DNA of 20,461 nucleotides from Pelargonium nanum (taxonomy: Eukaryota > Streptophyta > Magnoliopsida > Geraniales > Geraniaceae), in NCBI GenBank assembly GCA_036897485.1, contig JAYMTF010001959.1, positions 1-20,461 of the forward strand. The letters run 5' to 3'. Below the pieces are notes generated by a model, which worked only from the letters and a program-made list of their open reading frames with translations, had not been told where the DNA came from and did no database searches. Position numbers and translations under genes: made by a program. Positions 1 to 11,100 of this stretch are shown piece by piece. Each line of letters starts with the position of its first letter. The stretch's first letter is position 1.

Positions 1-309
1 TGACGAAGGATTTAGCAGTTGAACCCAGTATTTGGAATATCATATGTTAAAAAAAATCATCATTTATTACATCTTGTTTCACCTGGAACTTTAAGTGTTT
101 AATTTGCATTGATGTAAATTATAATCCTTAGCTAAGTACAATAGTTATGTGTAGCTTTGATCAAGATATTCTACATTCAATGGGTTGTTGTGCTCATGGA
201 TGAAAATGGTTTTGGGTGCGTTCTTTTTCATGCCAATATTATGAAATTAGTGATTATTTTAAGTTGAATATTTGCTGTCAAATATCTGAAACAAACTGCT
301 CTGTTGTAG
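1..309 (+). other. Probable intron of the RKP-like gene, left edge
   Basis: The sequence is AT-rich and has stops in all forward frames. It ends in a TTGTAG acceptor at 304-309, immediately before the first recognisable RKP-like exon. No exon matching the family could be read in it. It is therefore taken as the 3' part of an intron whose donor lies left of the window. This is inference from position only. Confidence 0.6.
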
Positions 310-3300
310 GCATCATTTTACATGTCTCATCAGTCACAATCTATAGCTCTCTTAGAAGAAACTGATAAACAAATAAGAGAAGGAGCTAGTGGTGAACAAT
401 TAAAGCGTTTGAAGGAAGCTCGTAATGGCTATCGAGAAGAAGTTATTGATTCTGTGAGACATTGTGCATGGTAAGAGGACCACAAAACCCCAAATGTTTT
501 AATAATTACTAATCTATTATCATAAAGACTTCTCTTAAAAGTTTATTCCCACGTGACTATGTTGAGCATATTCTCTGGCTCCTTCACTTCGTCAATCTGG
601 TAGTTTAGTTTCTAAAATAGCTGGTAGTCTGGGGAAATGCTTCTCACAATGAGAATAAACTTGATTCTGTGGAATGTTAGATTAAATTTTCTTAGTCATG
701 GCTTGTAGGTATCGCATATCTCTATTTTCAAGATGGAAGCAAAGAGGGATATATGCAACGTGCATGTGGATTGTTCAATTTCTTCTGGTTCTTAGCAAAT
801 TGGATTCGTTGTTCGTTTATGTTCCTGAGTTTTATCTGGAAGCCCTGGTAAATAAAATTATATTTTTATCTTTCCTGTGGAAATAGCTAGTCAGAGTATG
901 AACTTTCATAGTTCATATAATTTATTTCTATCCATAGTCCGTACCTACTTTTTATTCTATTTTCCCATTTTTGCGTTATAGATGTTGCCTATACTTGTGT
1001 ACAAAAAAATATTAATGCAGTTCATTAAGTGCAGATGGACAGGATAAATTTGGAATTTCATCAGGATTAGATTCAAACATACAAATGAGCATATGATTTT
1101 TTTTTTTTTTTTTTGTATATCTTTGAAAAAAAGTGATGCCTATAGCAATCTCGAGCAAATAATTCTGCCAGTTATTTGCTATGCATAATTTTTTTTTGAT
1201 CAAAAGTTTGAAAAAAAAAACATTCTATTCAGCCAGCTCTGGTACAAGCAATGTTCATGTTCTGTTTTATGGTAATTTCTATTTCAAACAATCTGTATAT
1301 AAAATCCTTTGATTTGGTTCCATGCTTTTGTTATTAGTTTTATCCAAGGCTGTTACTAATTACTCTTCTTCTAAACCATTTGCAGGTCGACTGCTTTCAT
1401 GTGTTACGTAAGAGCGATCCTCCATACGTCCCTTCTACAATATTTATCAAGCAAGGACTCACTTCATTTGTATGTTTGACTGTTGATCCTCATGTTATAG
1501 TATCATGTGTTTATCCTTTTGTCTTTAGTTGGCGACACGATAACATATTGCAGGAATGAATTTTTATCTTGCTAGAATTTTTAATGATCAGGTGCTAGAT
1601 TGTTATATCTCCTTGGCTTATGGTGTTTGTCAATAAATATATTTAAGACCTGTGTCCATAAAATATGCTGCAATCAGAATGTGGATGTATTACTGCCACT
1701 GGCCTAGGAGTTTAAGGTGGGCTGCGTTGGATCTATTTCAGGTCACTTTTGTAGTTACCCACTTCAACGATCCAAGGATTTCAAGTGCAGATCTGAGGGA
1801 TCTACTGCTTCAGTCCATATCAGTTCTGGTACAATACAAGGAATATTTGGCTGTTTTTGAGAGCAATGAAGTGGCGACCCAAAGGATGCCAAAAGCGTTG
1901 CTGTTAGCTTTTGATAACAGATCCTGGATTCCGGTCACAAATATTCTTCTGCGCTTGTGCAAGAATTCTGGCTTTGGTTCCTCAAAGCATGGAGAGTCAT
2001 CATCATCTTCAGTTTTCCAGGTAAATCATGGGCCACTTGTTTTTTTTTACCATGTATCTTACATCTTATTTATCCTGAACCTAAATATATTTTTTCCTCT
2101 CTACTTTTAAATCTATAAAGAAATTGCTACGGGAAGCTTGCATCAACGATGAAGAGTTGTTCTCGGCCTTTCTCAATCGCTTATTTAACACTCTTAGCTG
2201 GACAATGACTGAATTTTCAGTTTCAATTCGTGAAATGCAAGAAAAATACCAGGTATTAATAAGTCCTATCGTTAACAACTTAATATAGTAGTTCAGGTTG
2301 CATCTCTTTTAGCAGTAGAAAATGTCTCTTTCCTCGATATCTTTGAACCCATCCCTTTCCCTCTGGCTATTTTTGTAATTTTTGTTCATGTTCGTTTGCA
2401 GATAGAGTTTCAGCAGAGGAAATGTGGTGTCATATTTGATCTCTCTTGCAATCTTGCGAGGGTTTTGGAATTTTGCACATCTGAGATCCCACAAGCATTC
2501 CTGACAAGAAGTAATACAAATTTGCGAAGGCTGATTGAGCTAATTGTGTTTATTCTACACCATATTACTTCAGCTGTGGACACTGAATTTTTTGATGTGT
2601 AAGTACTTGTGCTAATGAGTTTTAACTCATTTAGCTCTCTCACTGATCGTGTGGACAATTTGGCTATCTTTTGATGGTTTTGAAGTTTGATTATTTGATG
2701 AATAACGTTAACTGTTAGATGCAACTCTCAGTAAAAAGGACTTTTGGATCTTATGAAATGTCATTATGTGCATGTTGCTTTGCAGGTCCCTTAGACGACA
2801 TGGTCACTATATAGATAAGGTAAACCGGGGCATGATATTAGCACCCATTGTAGGTATGATTTTCAATTTGCTGGATGCTAGTGAGGAGACAAAATGCAGG
2901 GAGCAAGATGATATTGCGAGCGCGTTCGCGAGCATGGACTGTCCCGACACGGTTCATATTGGGTTCCAGTACCTGTTGGATTACAACTGGGTTAGTTCTC
3001 ATAAACGTTTATCTCTTTCAATTCCATCCATTTCCATCTAAACACAGTTTTCTGTATATGTGAGGCTTCATATGCGCTTACTTGATCTTGCATTGCTTAT
3101 CGTCAAAACATAATTTGAGATACAAAATTGACTGTCATTATTGCCTGCCTTCCGTACTCTGATTGATCGATGTGATGAGACAGGCTGGATCCTTCCGGGG
3201 AGACGCTAATCTCGCGAAGCTTGGGAAGCTAGAGAAATTTTCAGCCCTCCTGATCAGCAGGATGGAGTTAGAAGCCGAGAGGACACACTGTAGGGAAGAA

Positions 3301-3486
3301 ACAGGCGTCGAAGATAGCACGTGCTGCATCTGCTACGCGAGCGAAGCAGATGCCCAGTTTAAACCTTGCTCCCACAGGTCCTGCTATGGATGCATCACCA
3401 GACACCTCCTGAACTGCCAGAGATGTTTCTTTTGCAATGCAACAGTGTTGGAAGTTTTCAAAATCGACGAGGAAAAGGCTGTTTAG
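310..3486 (+). CDS. RKP: RKP/KPC1-like RING-finger E3 ubiquitin ligase, C-terminal part (5' end outside window)
   Basis: This is the plant relative of mammalian KPC1 (RNF123), a RING E3 ligase known for KPC-type degradation of CDK inhibitors (KRP proteins in Arabidopsis). Eight exons splice in frame: 310-470, 709-847, 1386-1469, 1742-2020, 2121-2252, 2402-2598, 2786-2990 and 3184-3486. Together they give 499 residues ending in TAG. All introns have GT..AG borders. Visible signatures include WYRISLFSRWKQRGIYATCM, SASMDCPDTV-like text in the exon at 2786 (read FASMDCPDTV), and a C-terminal RING at 3322-3435 (visible residues about 446-483). The RING has CCIC, then PCSHRSCYGC, then CQRCFFC, fitting the C3HC4 pattern. 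From memory the family is about 1,270 residues with an N-terminal SPRY domain, so more than half of the protein lies upstream of the window. The RING is intact and no frameshift is seen. The gene is convergent with TON1. Confidence 0.94.
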
Positions 3487-3740
3487 ATTCATTTACAACT
3501 TCTGCTCGTAAGGATCCCGATTAGAATCTCGGAAGAAAATAATAGAAAGTAGCTGTGAAACTGTAAGTTGCATCAATCAGAAATATGATTGTGTTTTGGG
3601 AAGGTAGATGATGGTGAAGGTGACAGTTTCTGAGAGAAGTTGTTGCCGTAAGAATTTTGTAGAGGAAGTTTGAGGGTAAAATGTTATGTACATATGATGA
3701 GATGTAAATTGGAAATAAATCTTTGGCAAGTCAATATATA
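3487..3740 (+). other. 3' UTR of the RKP-like gene with poly(A) signal
   Basis: This is untranslated sequence after the TAG stop at 3484-3486. A canonical AATAAA at 3714-3719 is preceded by T/G-rich sequence including TATGTACATATGATG, as expected of a plant far-upstream element. The cleavage site is inferred to lie about 15-30 bases after the hexamer. Confidence 0.6.
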
Positions 3741-4235
3741 CATATTGTTATTTTTCAAGTTTGATTTTGATTAGTTTTACAACAAATATATACATATATA
3801 AATATATTTATATTTTGCTGACATCCAGTTTAGATAAATAGTATTCAAATATTTAAGTAATTTACTTTTATCACCCTGAAAATAAAGATGTATATATTGA
3901 AGACACTAAATTGAAACATATATTCAATGAAATTGAAGAAAAAAGTTAACAATCAAATACAGTATATAATGAAATCAGAACCCATCAAGGTTTCACATTC
4001 ATTCAGAACTTGAAACTATCTATAAACATCTATAAAATGTAAATCACCAGACTGTCTCCAAATCGAAAATGGCAATTATAATCCAAGGCAGAGAAAATAA
4101 GAAGAGCTCAAACAAATTACTAAATCACAGCACATACAATCTTATACATAATCACTACCCTTCCGATAGTGCATATCCTCGAGGAGAGAAACAAGATGCA
4201 CAGCAAACTACTCGATCATTCTATACGTCATTCAG
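3741..4235. other. Convergent intergenic spacer, probably including the TON1 3' UTR
   Basis: This AT-rich spacer lies between the 3' ends of RKP (+) and TON1 (-). It holds runs such as ATATATACATATATAAATATATTTATATTT at about 3785-3815 but no gene. The part next to 4235 should be the TON1 3' UTR. No canonical AATAAA was found there on the minus strand, so its 3' end is not placed. Confidence 0.5.
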
Positions 4236-7200
4236 CTACATATGATCAGCCCTGCCATCATCGTCGCTTGTTTCGTCCCCTCCATGCCTGCAAACAAGCT
4301 TTAATGTAAGAATCAATGAAAAAACTAGCAGGAGCTGAGTGAGTAGTCAGCAGTATCAGAAACATCGCACGGGTGCCAAGAAAAGAGTGAAAAAATGGTT
4401 GAAAAAGTTATCCCCATTCTCTGCTTTCTAGAAAAAGGGATTCTCCTGCGTGTGGTACCCTAAATGACTGATATGTGAGTTGCTTACACAAGTAAGTCTA
4501 GTTATGGTAACAGCATTACATGGGTACCAAGAAACAAGTGTAAAAATGAACGGGGAAGAGAAGCGTTAACAACATGCAGCAGCAAATGAGCTTGAAAACT
4601 TGGTTCTAACTTTTTTGATGAGTTCTAAATGAATGTGACAAGTGAATTGCTAGTATATGTAAGTTGGTAGTTAGTAGTTAGTATTTATGGTAACGGCGTT
4701 ATGCGGGTACCAAGAAACAAGTGAAGAAAATGGAGGAGAACCCTATTCTCCGCTTTCTAGAAAACTGGTTTCAGTGTATCCTAGGCATTAACGACAACAG
4801 CAAATGAGCTTCAACGTTGGCTCTACTTTCTAACTTTCTCGATGAATTCTAAATGAATGTCACATGAGATTGCTTATACGGGTACCAAGAAACAAGTGAA
4901 AAATATGGCCGGGGAAGAGAATACTATTCTCTGCTTTCTAGGAAACAGGTTTCGCTTATCCTAAAGCATCAACATCAGCCACTGAGCTTGAAAGCTGTCA
5001 CTAGTTCAATGAGTTCTAAATGAATGTGATGCGTGGATTGCTTCTTATTTCTAATTCTAAATAAACTATTTTGAAAGAAAGCCAGTAAGGAGACAATCTT
5101 CTGACAGCAAAAGCGATACAGTAAATCTTTCAAATAGCAGATCTTATGAGCAAAATCTGGAAGAAATTTTAGAAGTTCAGAACTAACCGCCATGATGTAG
5201 TTAGATTTCGAGCTTTTCTATCCAACTGAAGGTTTTCCAAGGCAGCTGAAGCTCGAACTACATCCTCCGGGAGCTCATCACTGTCATATCTCCAATTGTA
5301 TTCTTCCTTCCGGTAACCAGACGTGGAGGACCCCGCCGCTCTCCTATCTGAATACTAAGATGTATCAGATAACAACTCAAAAACAAGCAAGCTGATAATG
5401 AAGGATATAAGAGATAACTTTATTGCTCACCAGATGTCTGAGAAGCAGCACCCGGCCTACCAATACCATTAGCATCGCCACAAACTCAAACTAATTAGTC
5501 AACACAGAGACAGAGTAAAAAATAAAAAAGTAGGGTGAGCGCAGCACCTTCCAAGTGGAGGTAAGCCCCCAGCAACAGATGAAGAAGATCTGCGAGTGTT
5601 CCGGGGATCTAAAGTAGATCCACTACTCCTTTGGGATAAATTCTGTCAAAAATTGATTAATTAGTACTTAATGAATGCATGAACTTTAAAGAAAAACTAT
5701 TGGAGGTCAGAAAAAATCAGCATGTACTGCTTCCAGCAATAAATATATTTAAATCAACCAGGCGATTTAAAAAAAAAAATTAATATTTTAAATCAACCAG
5801 GCAAACAACTCGATATCCTTCCTTATACTTCTTTGGTTTTACACTGAAGCTCACACGTTTCTGATGCTGATTTTGTATCCTATATATAATACCTTACAAT
5901 CCCAGTCCCAATATATAACCATCTAATCAAATTCCGGAGACCATAATAGAGTGATAACCCCTATCAATTTAGTCCAGATAGCACTGATGAACAGTATGCA
6001 AATTAGCCATGAAGTATGTAAATACCACATGCAAGTTCAGAAACGCATAGATATCTACACCGGAATCTCAAACATCAAACCTCAAAATTTAAAAATCCTT
6101 CAAGAACATCCAAAAGCAGAGGACAATGATCTCCATTTCTGTTTAGATCATATCCACTCTTGTTGCTAAATTCCTTCAGCTCAGCTTTCCAGGAATCTTT
6201 TTGCTGCAGTTTGAAAATATTTAAAAGAAATTAAAACTTCATAGATGAAACAATGTATCTAATGTATTAGTTCACAGAATCAGTAATATGTCAGATAAAA
6301 GAAATTTACTTGATTACCAAATTGCACTCAGGCTGATAAACTTTTAGGGTGTGATTAAGTTGTGCCCAGTCTAAGTATTCACATACTAGTGCCGTTAACA
6401 GCCTTCCTGCATTCAGAACAACAAAGTAAAATAAACATAAGTAAATGGCGGAAAAAACAGGCACACACAAAATGGAAGCCTCTTCAAAAGGCACACGATC
6501 AAACACAAATTCTCTTTGTAGAGGGATGAGAAAAAATTGGAAGGGATGACTACTTTACGTGAGACGGTTTACATTTGAAAACTTTAAACAATCATGTGAC
6601 TGTACCAGAGAGGTCCATAACAATCACAATACCCGTATGCTAAATCAATGCTAGAAACAACGAGCAGCACCTAATCACCAACTAGGTTCACAATGACAAT
6701 GACCCACTACCCACTACAATTATTGTGATAGCATTGAAGGCTAGCAAAAAAGAACCTTTAGGAGAGGCATGAAGTTGTTTTGCACGATCATTACAACTTC
6801 CCAGTAGCGCAGGAGGCAAACCTTCGTCCTTTTCAACCACCCGATCTTCCTCTTCAATAGCCTCAAACACACTTGCTCTCAGCTCAGCCTAGCAAGAAAC
6901 CGAACACAACAAATCAATCAACAAGCCCACTGAAAACAGCATAAACCATATATAATCTACCCAGAAACTTAATAAATACCAACTCCACCTAGTTAACCCA
7001 TATGACTTAATTAGGATTTTTCTCGCCTTCTCTCATTGCCTTCATTTGTAAGGACATGCTAGATATAAGATCCTACAATAACACCCAAACCAAGCTCATT
7101 TCTCACCCAACCCCAGGAACAAAACACCATTAAAAATCCAAATAATGAACACACAACAATGCATCCAGACAAAATGCTTTCCAAGTGGTCTCAGATCGAC

Positions 7201-7505
7201 CAATCCACAGCATCTCAAACTACACACACCCCTGAAATGCCTCCCAGAATTCAAACAACCCATAATTGATTGCACTGATACGAAGCATATGAGCAAACCA
7301 GAAGGCCCAGAACCATTAAAAAAAAAACTTTTTTTAAACCTAAATCAGCAAATTTTCGAAAACCCAGTTGAAATGAAACGAGAAAATGAGGAGAAAAATG
7401 GAGAAAATGGAAATGTACCCGGATCTTAGCGAGAACCCCTTTCTTCTCTAGGGTTCGCGTGACGAGGGTTTTGAGGTCCATCATTTCTCTGGTGTAATCG
7501 TCCAT
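4236..7505 (-). CDS. TON1: TONNEAU1 (TON1) centrosomal FOP-like protein, complete
   Basis: TON1 is a cytosolic protein of the cell cortex, related to human FOP (FGFR1OP). With TRM proteins and the FASS/TON2 PP2A subunit it organises cortical microtubules and the preprophase band. Eight exons on the minus strand are 7505-7419, 6888-6756, 6406-6318, 6203-6081, 5642-5548, 5456-5431, 5347-5188 and 4287-4236. They total 765 nt, or 254 residues plus TAG, close to the size I recall for Arabidopsis TON1. The start is fixed by the family N-terminus MDDYTREMMDLKTLVTRTLE. A LisH-type dimerisation motif lies at about residues 79-100 (LVCEYLDWAQLNHTLKVYQP), and a FOP-like CPLLLDVLEGFL stretch follows at about 130-142. 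A serine-rich linker is next, then the plant-specific YNWRYDSDELPEDV and LENLQLDRKARN segments, with an acidic tail. Exon 6 is a 26-nt micro-exon. Exon 8 encodes the divergent tail HGGDETSDDDGRADHM. The reading frame is intact across every junction. Whether the species has a second TON1 copy, as Arabidopsis does, cannot be seen. Confidence 0.96.
4360..5045. repeat. Degenerate tandem repeat array inside TON1 intron 7 (about 4 units)
   Basis: A core block reading GGGTACCAAGAAACAAGTG starts at 4371 (diverged), 4522, 4705 and 4880, so the spacing is 151, 183 and 175 bases. A second shared block with CTATTCTCYGCTTTCTAG lies in the copies at about 4416, 4743 and 4924. A third, with GAGTTCTAAATGAATGTGA, lies at about 4620, 4844 (variant) and 5010. 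The order of blocks is kept, so these are head-to-tail duplications that have diverged, not scattered insertions. All lie within the 900-bp last intron (4288-5187). No coding potential was seen. Confidence 0.85.
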
Positions 7506-7765
7506 TTTTTCCGAAGAAACTGATCGTTCCTTCGTTCTCTGGTTCTGCAGATGCTGAGAGTTGTTGCTGCTCACAACTATTTTTCGATATTTGATTCGTG
7601 TTGACGTTGACAGAGAGAGATGTTTCCGGCCAGGGGGTGATTGCAAATACTAAAAATTATGGGGTCTATATATATTCTTTTTGTAACTGTGTGGGGTCAA
7701 TGGTAAGATAAGATGGATATGGGCCGAACTATATCAGATCACGGGCCCATAACAAGCCCAATCAA
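7506..7765 (-). promoter_or_regulatory. TON1 5' UTR and core promoter: TATA box and site II elements
   Basis: On the minus strand a TATATATA box lies at 7667-7674, about 160 bases upstream of the ATG at 7505. This would place transcription start near 7635-7640 with a leader of about 130 nt. Three TCP-type site II motifs (TGGGCY or its reverse complement) cluster upstream at 7720-7725, 7744-7749 and 7755-7760. Such motifs are known in promoters of cell-division and translation genes, which suits a gene needed in dividing cells. Their use here is inference. Confidence 0.55.
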
Positions 7766-8960
7766 TTTATCGGTTTGTTCTTTTTTTCTTTTTGAAATAG
7801 TTTGTTCTATTATTTAATTTCTGCGGAATTAAATTGAATGAGATATAATAAAATGCTCATTACATCATTTTTCGTCCTCATGATTTGTGTAACATAAAGA
7901 ATGATTTTTTCTATAAAATTACATATTGTTTATTGTTTAGTTTTCACTTGTCATTTACTATTAAAGTTTATAGTTTTGTATTGGTTTTTGTATTGAATAG
8001 TGCTTGTTAGTTTGATGTTCATCAAATATGGTGAAAGTTGTTATCTCATGACCTATCGTGGAGTTTGTTTCATGCTACTGTGTCTGGATTTTTGAATCAC
8101 CGGAATGTTTATGGATACTTTCGTAAGAACACACCAACTAACTTTGCATTCGGATATAAGAAAAAAGAAAATAAAAATACAATATCAAACGTTGGCATAA
8201 ACTTTCTGCTGGAATACAAAATTGTTCGGATTTTGTACTTGATTGATGGCCTAGAATGAAATTTCACCTAAAAAACATTTTGTTGGGAATACTTGTTCTT
8301 TTCATTTTATTCTTTTCATTTTATTCTAGTGTATCAAACGTAGTTTCATCAAAATCGATATGAATAATAATTTTTAAGAATCACATTTTCTCTTTTATTT
8401 GACTGGTTGGATCTGCTATGTTAGTTGATTGGTATATTCAGCCGTGAAGTTAAACCATCCATCTATCTTAGAATAAGTGTGTTATTTCTTTTTTAAGAAA
8501 TAGTTTGCACGAATTATCAATAATAACTTTATATTAAGTTTATCTCTTTAATAAAAGATGAAATATACAACTCTCAAAATAGAAAACATGATACTTATTT
8601 TGATAACGTAAACACACTCTCTTCTCACCTGATATGCACATGACCTAATATTTTCACAGCGAAATAGCATTGTTTTGGACCAAATTGAAATAAAAATCAA
8701 ATATAGTACCAATTCATAACAAAATGAATAATTGAGAGACTACAATGGAACATAATTCTCTCACATAAAAAATGCTTAGAGCAAAATCATTTTATCTTAG
8801 ACTTGTTGGTTGATAATCTTTGATTAAATATAAGGTTTACTTCAAAAAAAAAAGAATTGATCACAACTTTTACAAGAGAGGAGATGTTGAAATCTGAAAA
8901 ATGTCAAATTGTAAGGTTATGATTGGAACTAAGGACATGATAGCTAAACTAGCTTGGACT
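7766..8960. other. AT-rich intergenic region without recognisable gene
   Basis: This lies between the TON1 promoter and the repeat array 3' of plastid L10. Open frames are short and start or end at random, with no family resemblance, for example 8038-8259. Simple AT-rich runs occur throughout. No RNA gene, no long inverted repeat and no transposon protein remnant were recognised. Confidence 0.5.
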
Positions 8961-8974
8961 TCAAAAACAGCTCT

Positions 8975-10440
8975 AGAAAACAAAAGGGGAGGCTTCAATT
9001 ATTACACACTCACAACTACACCAATAATCACAACTAGAACCATCTCATTCACTCACCATCCACTCAACAATTCTGATATTCATTTACTAACAAGTAACAG
9101 CACAACAAGAAACTAATTCAGCTAATTTTGCTTACCAAGATGAACAAACGATCATGATAGAATCAGATCCACTTTCAACTTTACTCAATTTTACGAATTT
9201 TATTGACTTTGAATATTGATCAAAAACACAAATGAAAACTAAAGGGGAGGCTTAAAGAATTAAGCTAATAGCTACATGAAGAATCCTCCATCACCAGCCA
9301 CCTAAAATCAGAATCAGAATGATCACAGTCACTAACACTAACCAATAACTATCCTTTCTAGCTATACCCCGAACCACTATGATCTCGCTCACTAACTATC
9401 CATTACTTCCATACGAAACAAGTAAAAGCAAGTTCACATTTCACATATTCTGTTACTCGTAGCACAAGAAGAAAATAGTTCAGTTTGATATTACAAGTTC
9501 AAATTCAGTTACCTATGCTTCGAAAAATCCACAACCAAGATGAACAAACTGTACAAACAACAACATAGAATCAGTAATCTAATTTCAACTTTACATAAAT
9601 CCCCATGAATATAAAAATGAACAAAAAAAACACAAATTTGACCATAAAGTTCCGCTGCAACTCAAGAAAACAAAACAGAAGTTCCATTTACACTTATAGC
9701 TACAAGAAGAATCATCCAATTTCCTTATATAGGCCTTCAACGCACTTAACTAACCATCCTTTCTAGCTCTACCTAATATCCAAACTAGAATGATCTAGCT
9801 CACTAACTATCCACTGTGAAAGCAACTAAACAATTCAGATATTCAATTACTAATAGCACAACAAGAAATTGAGTCAGCTCAAAATTACAAGTTCAAACTC
9901 AGATAATTTTGCTTACCAAGATGAACAAATTGTACAAACAACAGCATAGAATCAATAACCTACTTTAAACTTTACACAAATCCCCATAAATATCAAAATG
10001 AACAAAACACACACACACACACACACACAAATGTGACCATAACGTTTTGCTGGAACTCAAGAAAACAAAAAAAGAAGTTCCATTCCAATTTCCTTATATA
10101 GACCTTAAACACACTAACTATTCATCCTTTCTAGCTCTACCTAAAATCCAAATTAGAATTATCCAACTCACTAACTATCCACAGTAAAAGCAACTGAAAA
10201 TTCAGATATTCAATTACTAATAGCACAACAAGAAATCGAGTGAGCTCAAAATTACAAGTTCAAACTCTGATAATTTTGCTAACCAAGATGAACAAGTTGT
10301 ACAAACATCATCATAGAATCAGTAATCTACTTCCAACTTTACACCGTTCTACAAATTTCATGGATATCAAAAGAACAAAAAAAAGCACAAATGACCATAA
10401 ACATTTGGTACAAAAAGGAAGAAGCTTCAAGAATTGCACT
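8975..10440. repeat. Tandem array of about 370-400-bp units 3' of plastid L10
   Basis: The anchor ACCAAGATGAACAAAY begins at 9134, 9534, 9915 and 10282, giving spacings of 400, 381 and 367 bases. Between anchors the copies share, in the same order, AACTTTACAYAAATCCCCAT, a GACCATAAMGTT block, TTTCCTTATATAG, CATCCTTTCTAGCTCTACCT, CTCACTAACTATCCA, and AATTCAGATATTCAATTACT-AATAGCACAACAAGAAA. The two middle units (9534-9914 and 9915-10281) are the most alike. The leftmost unit is older and partly rearranged, and sequence at 8975-9133 is a partial fifth copy. The array ends within about 20 bases of the L10 stop codon, so it probably lies in the transcribed 3' region of that gene. No conserved reading frame was seen. 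Confidence 0.88.
10006..10029. repeat. (CA)n microsatellite
   Basis: A run of alternating AC, about twelve dinucleotides long, lies inside the third unit of the array. The neighbouring units have only AACAAAAAAAACAC or AAAAAAAAGCAC at the same place. The expansion is therefore specific to this copy and younger than the array. Confidence 0.9.
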
Positions 10441-10446
10441 TACCAC
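10437..10446 (-). promoter_or_regulatory. Consensus splice donor just after the L10 stop codon (putative 3' UTR intron)
   Basis: On the minus strand the sequence after the TAG stop is GAG GTG followed by GTAAGTGC, with the exon-intron border at 10444/10443. GTAAGT is a perfect match to the U1 consensus. Because the donor lies only six bases after the stop, an intron here would not be expected to trigger decay of the message. The partner acceptor was not placed with confidence. Candidates occur inside the tandem units at about 10050 and 9655. Confidence 0.45.
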
Positions 10447-10449
10447 CTC

Positions 10450-11100
10450 CTATTGCCCACCAGCTTCCTCCTCCAATTTCTTCACATAAGCCTTCAAAAC
10501 CATAACCAGCTCTCTCGCCGGCGCCTGAATCGTGCTCACCAGATTCGACGCCGGACTCTGCAACACGCCCAGCATCTTTGCGTAAATCTCAGCCCTCGTC
10601 GGCATCGTCTCCAGCTTACTGAAATCCTCAGGCGCATAAAACGTCCCTTCGAAAACCGCTCCGGCGAAATCGTTGTTCTCGAGCTTGTTCTCCTTCTGGA
10701 ACGCCCGGTAGGGCTTGATTGCCGCCGGAATCTCCTCGCTGTGGACGAAGAGCCACACGTTCATGCCCTTCATGCAGGGCTTGAGGACCTCCCACGGAGT
10801 GCCCTCGATGGCCTTGTAGACGAGCGTGTTCTTCGCGACCAGCAATTTGGAGGTCTCCGGCAGGCTCCGCCGGAGTTCCTGGAAATGCTTGACGGTCAAG
10901 CCCTGGTACTGGATTCCGGCGATGAGGTGGCAATTCTCGAGCTGCTGCTTGACGGTCTCGACCGTCTCTTCCTTCTTGTTCCGGGAAATGGCGGACCTGA
11001 TGGAGAGGAAACGGCGGCGCGTGGGGTTGAGGAATGGGTTGGTGGGTCGGGTTAGGGCTTGGGAGGAAGGTGGAGCTCTGAAGAGCATAGTAGCGTCCAT
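10450..11100 (-). CDS. RPL10: Plastid 50S ribosomal protein L10, nuclear encoded, complete and intronless
   Basis: The protein is uL10, which binds 23S rRNA at the base of the L7/L12 stalk and carries the L12 dimers that recruit translation factors. It acts in the chloroplast stroma. The single open frame gives 216 residues plus TAG. Residues 1 to about 38 form a transit peptide: Ser, Arg, Pro and Thr rich, without acidic residues after position 2, with RRRFLSIRSAISR near the likely cleavage site. The mature part begins near NKKEETVETVKQQLE. It shows uL10 features such as QYQGLTVKHFQELRRSLPE, LLVAKNTLVYKAIEGT and the stalk-binding C-terminal helix region EIYAKMLGVLQSPASNLVST. Length is close to that of plant homologues as I recall them. 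The coding region is much richer in G and C than its surroundings, so long open frames arise by chance on the other strand. The start is the first ATG of the frame, and the leader before it is pyrimidine rich. Confidence 0.96.
   Translation of the reverse strand: MDATMLFRAPPSSQALTRPTNPFLNPTRRRFLSIRSAISRNKKEETVETVKQQLENCHLIAGIQYQGLTVKHFQELRRSLPETSKLLVAKNTLVYKAIEGTPWEVLKPCMKGMNVWLFVHSEEIPAAIKPYRAFQKENKLENNDFAGAVFEGTFYAPEDFSKLETMPTRAEIYAKMLGVLQSPASNLVSTIQAPARELVMVLKAYVKKLEEEAGGQ

Noticed and set aside
1652-2110. 152-codon frame read as a separate gene
   Set aside because: Only 1742-2020 is coding. It is one internal exon of the RKP-like gene, extended by chance into both introns.
7145-7429. 94-codon + strand frame opposite the first TON1 exon
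   Set aside because: It covers TON1 intron 1 and the antisense of exon 1, and its translation has no family resemblance.
8975-10440. CRISPR-like array of repeats
   Set aside because: The units are 370-400 bp, imperfect and without unique spacers between short exact repeats, in a plant nuclear context.
10240-11055. 271-codon open frame on the + strand across the plastid L10 gene
   Set aside because: It is the antisense shadow of the GC-rich L10 coding region. Its first third runs through a tandem-repeat unit, and the translation resembles no family.
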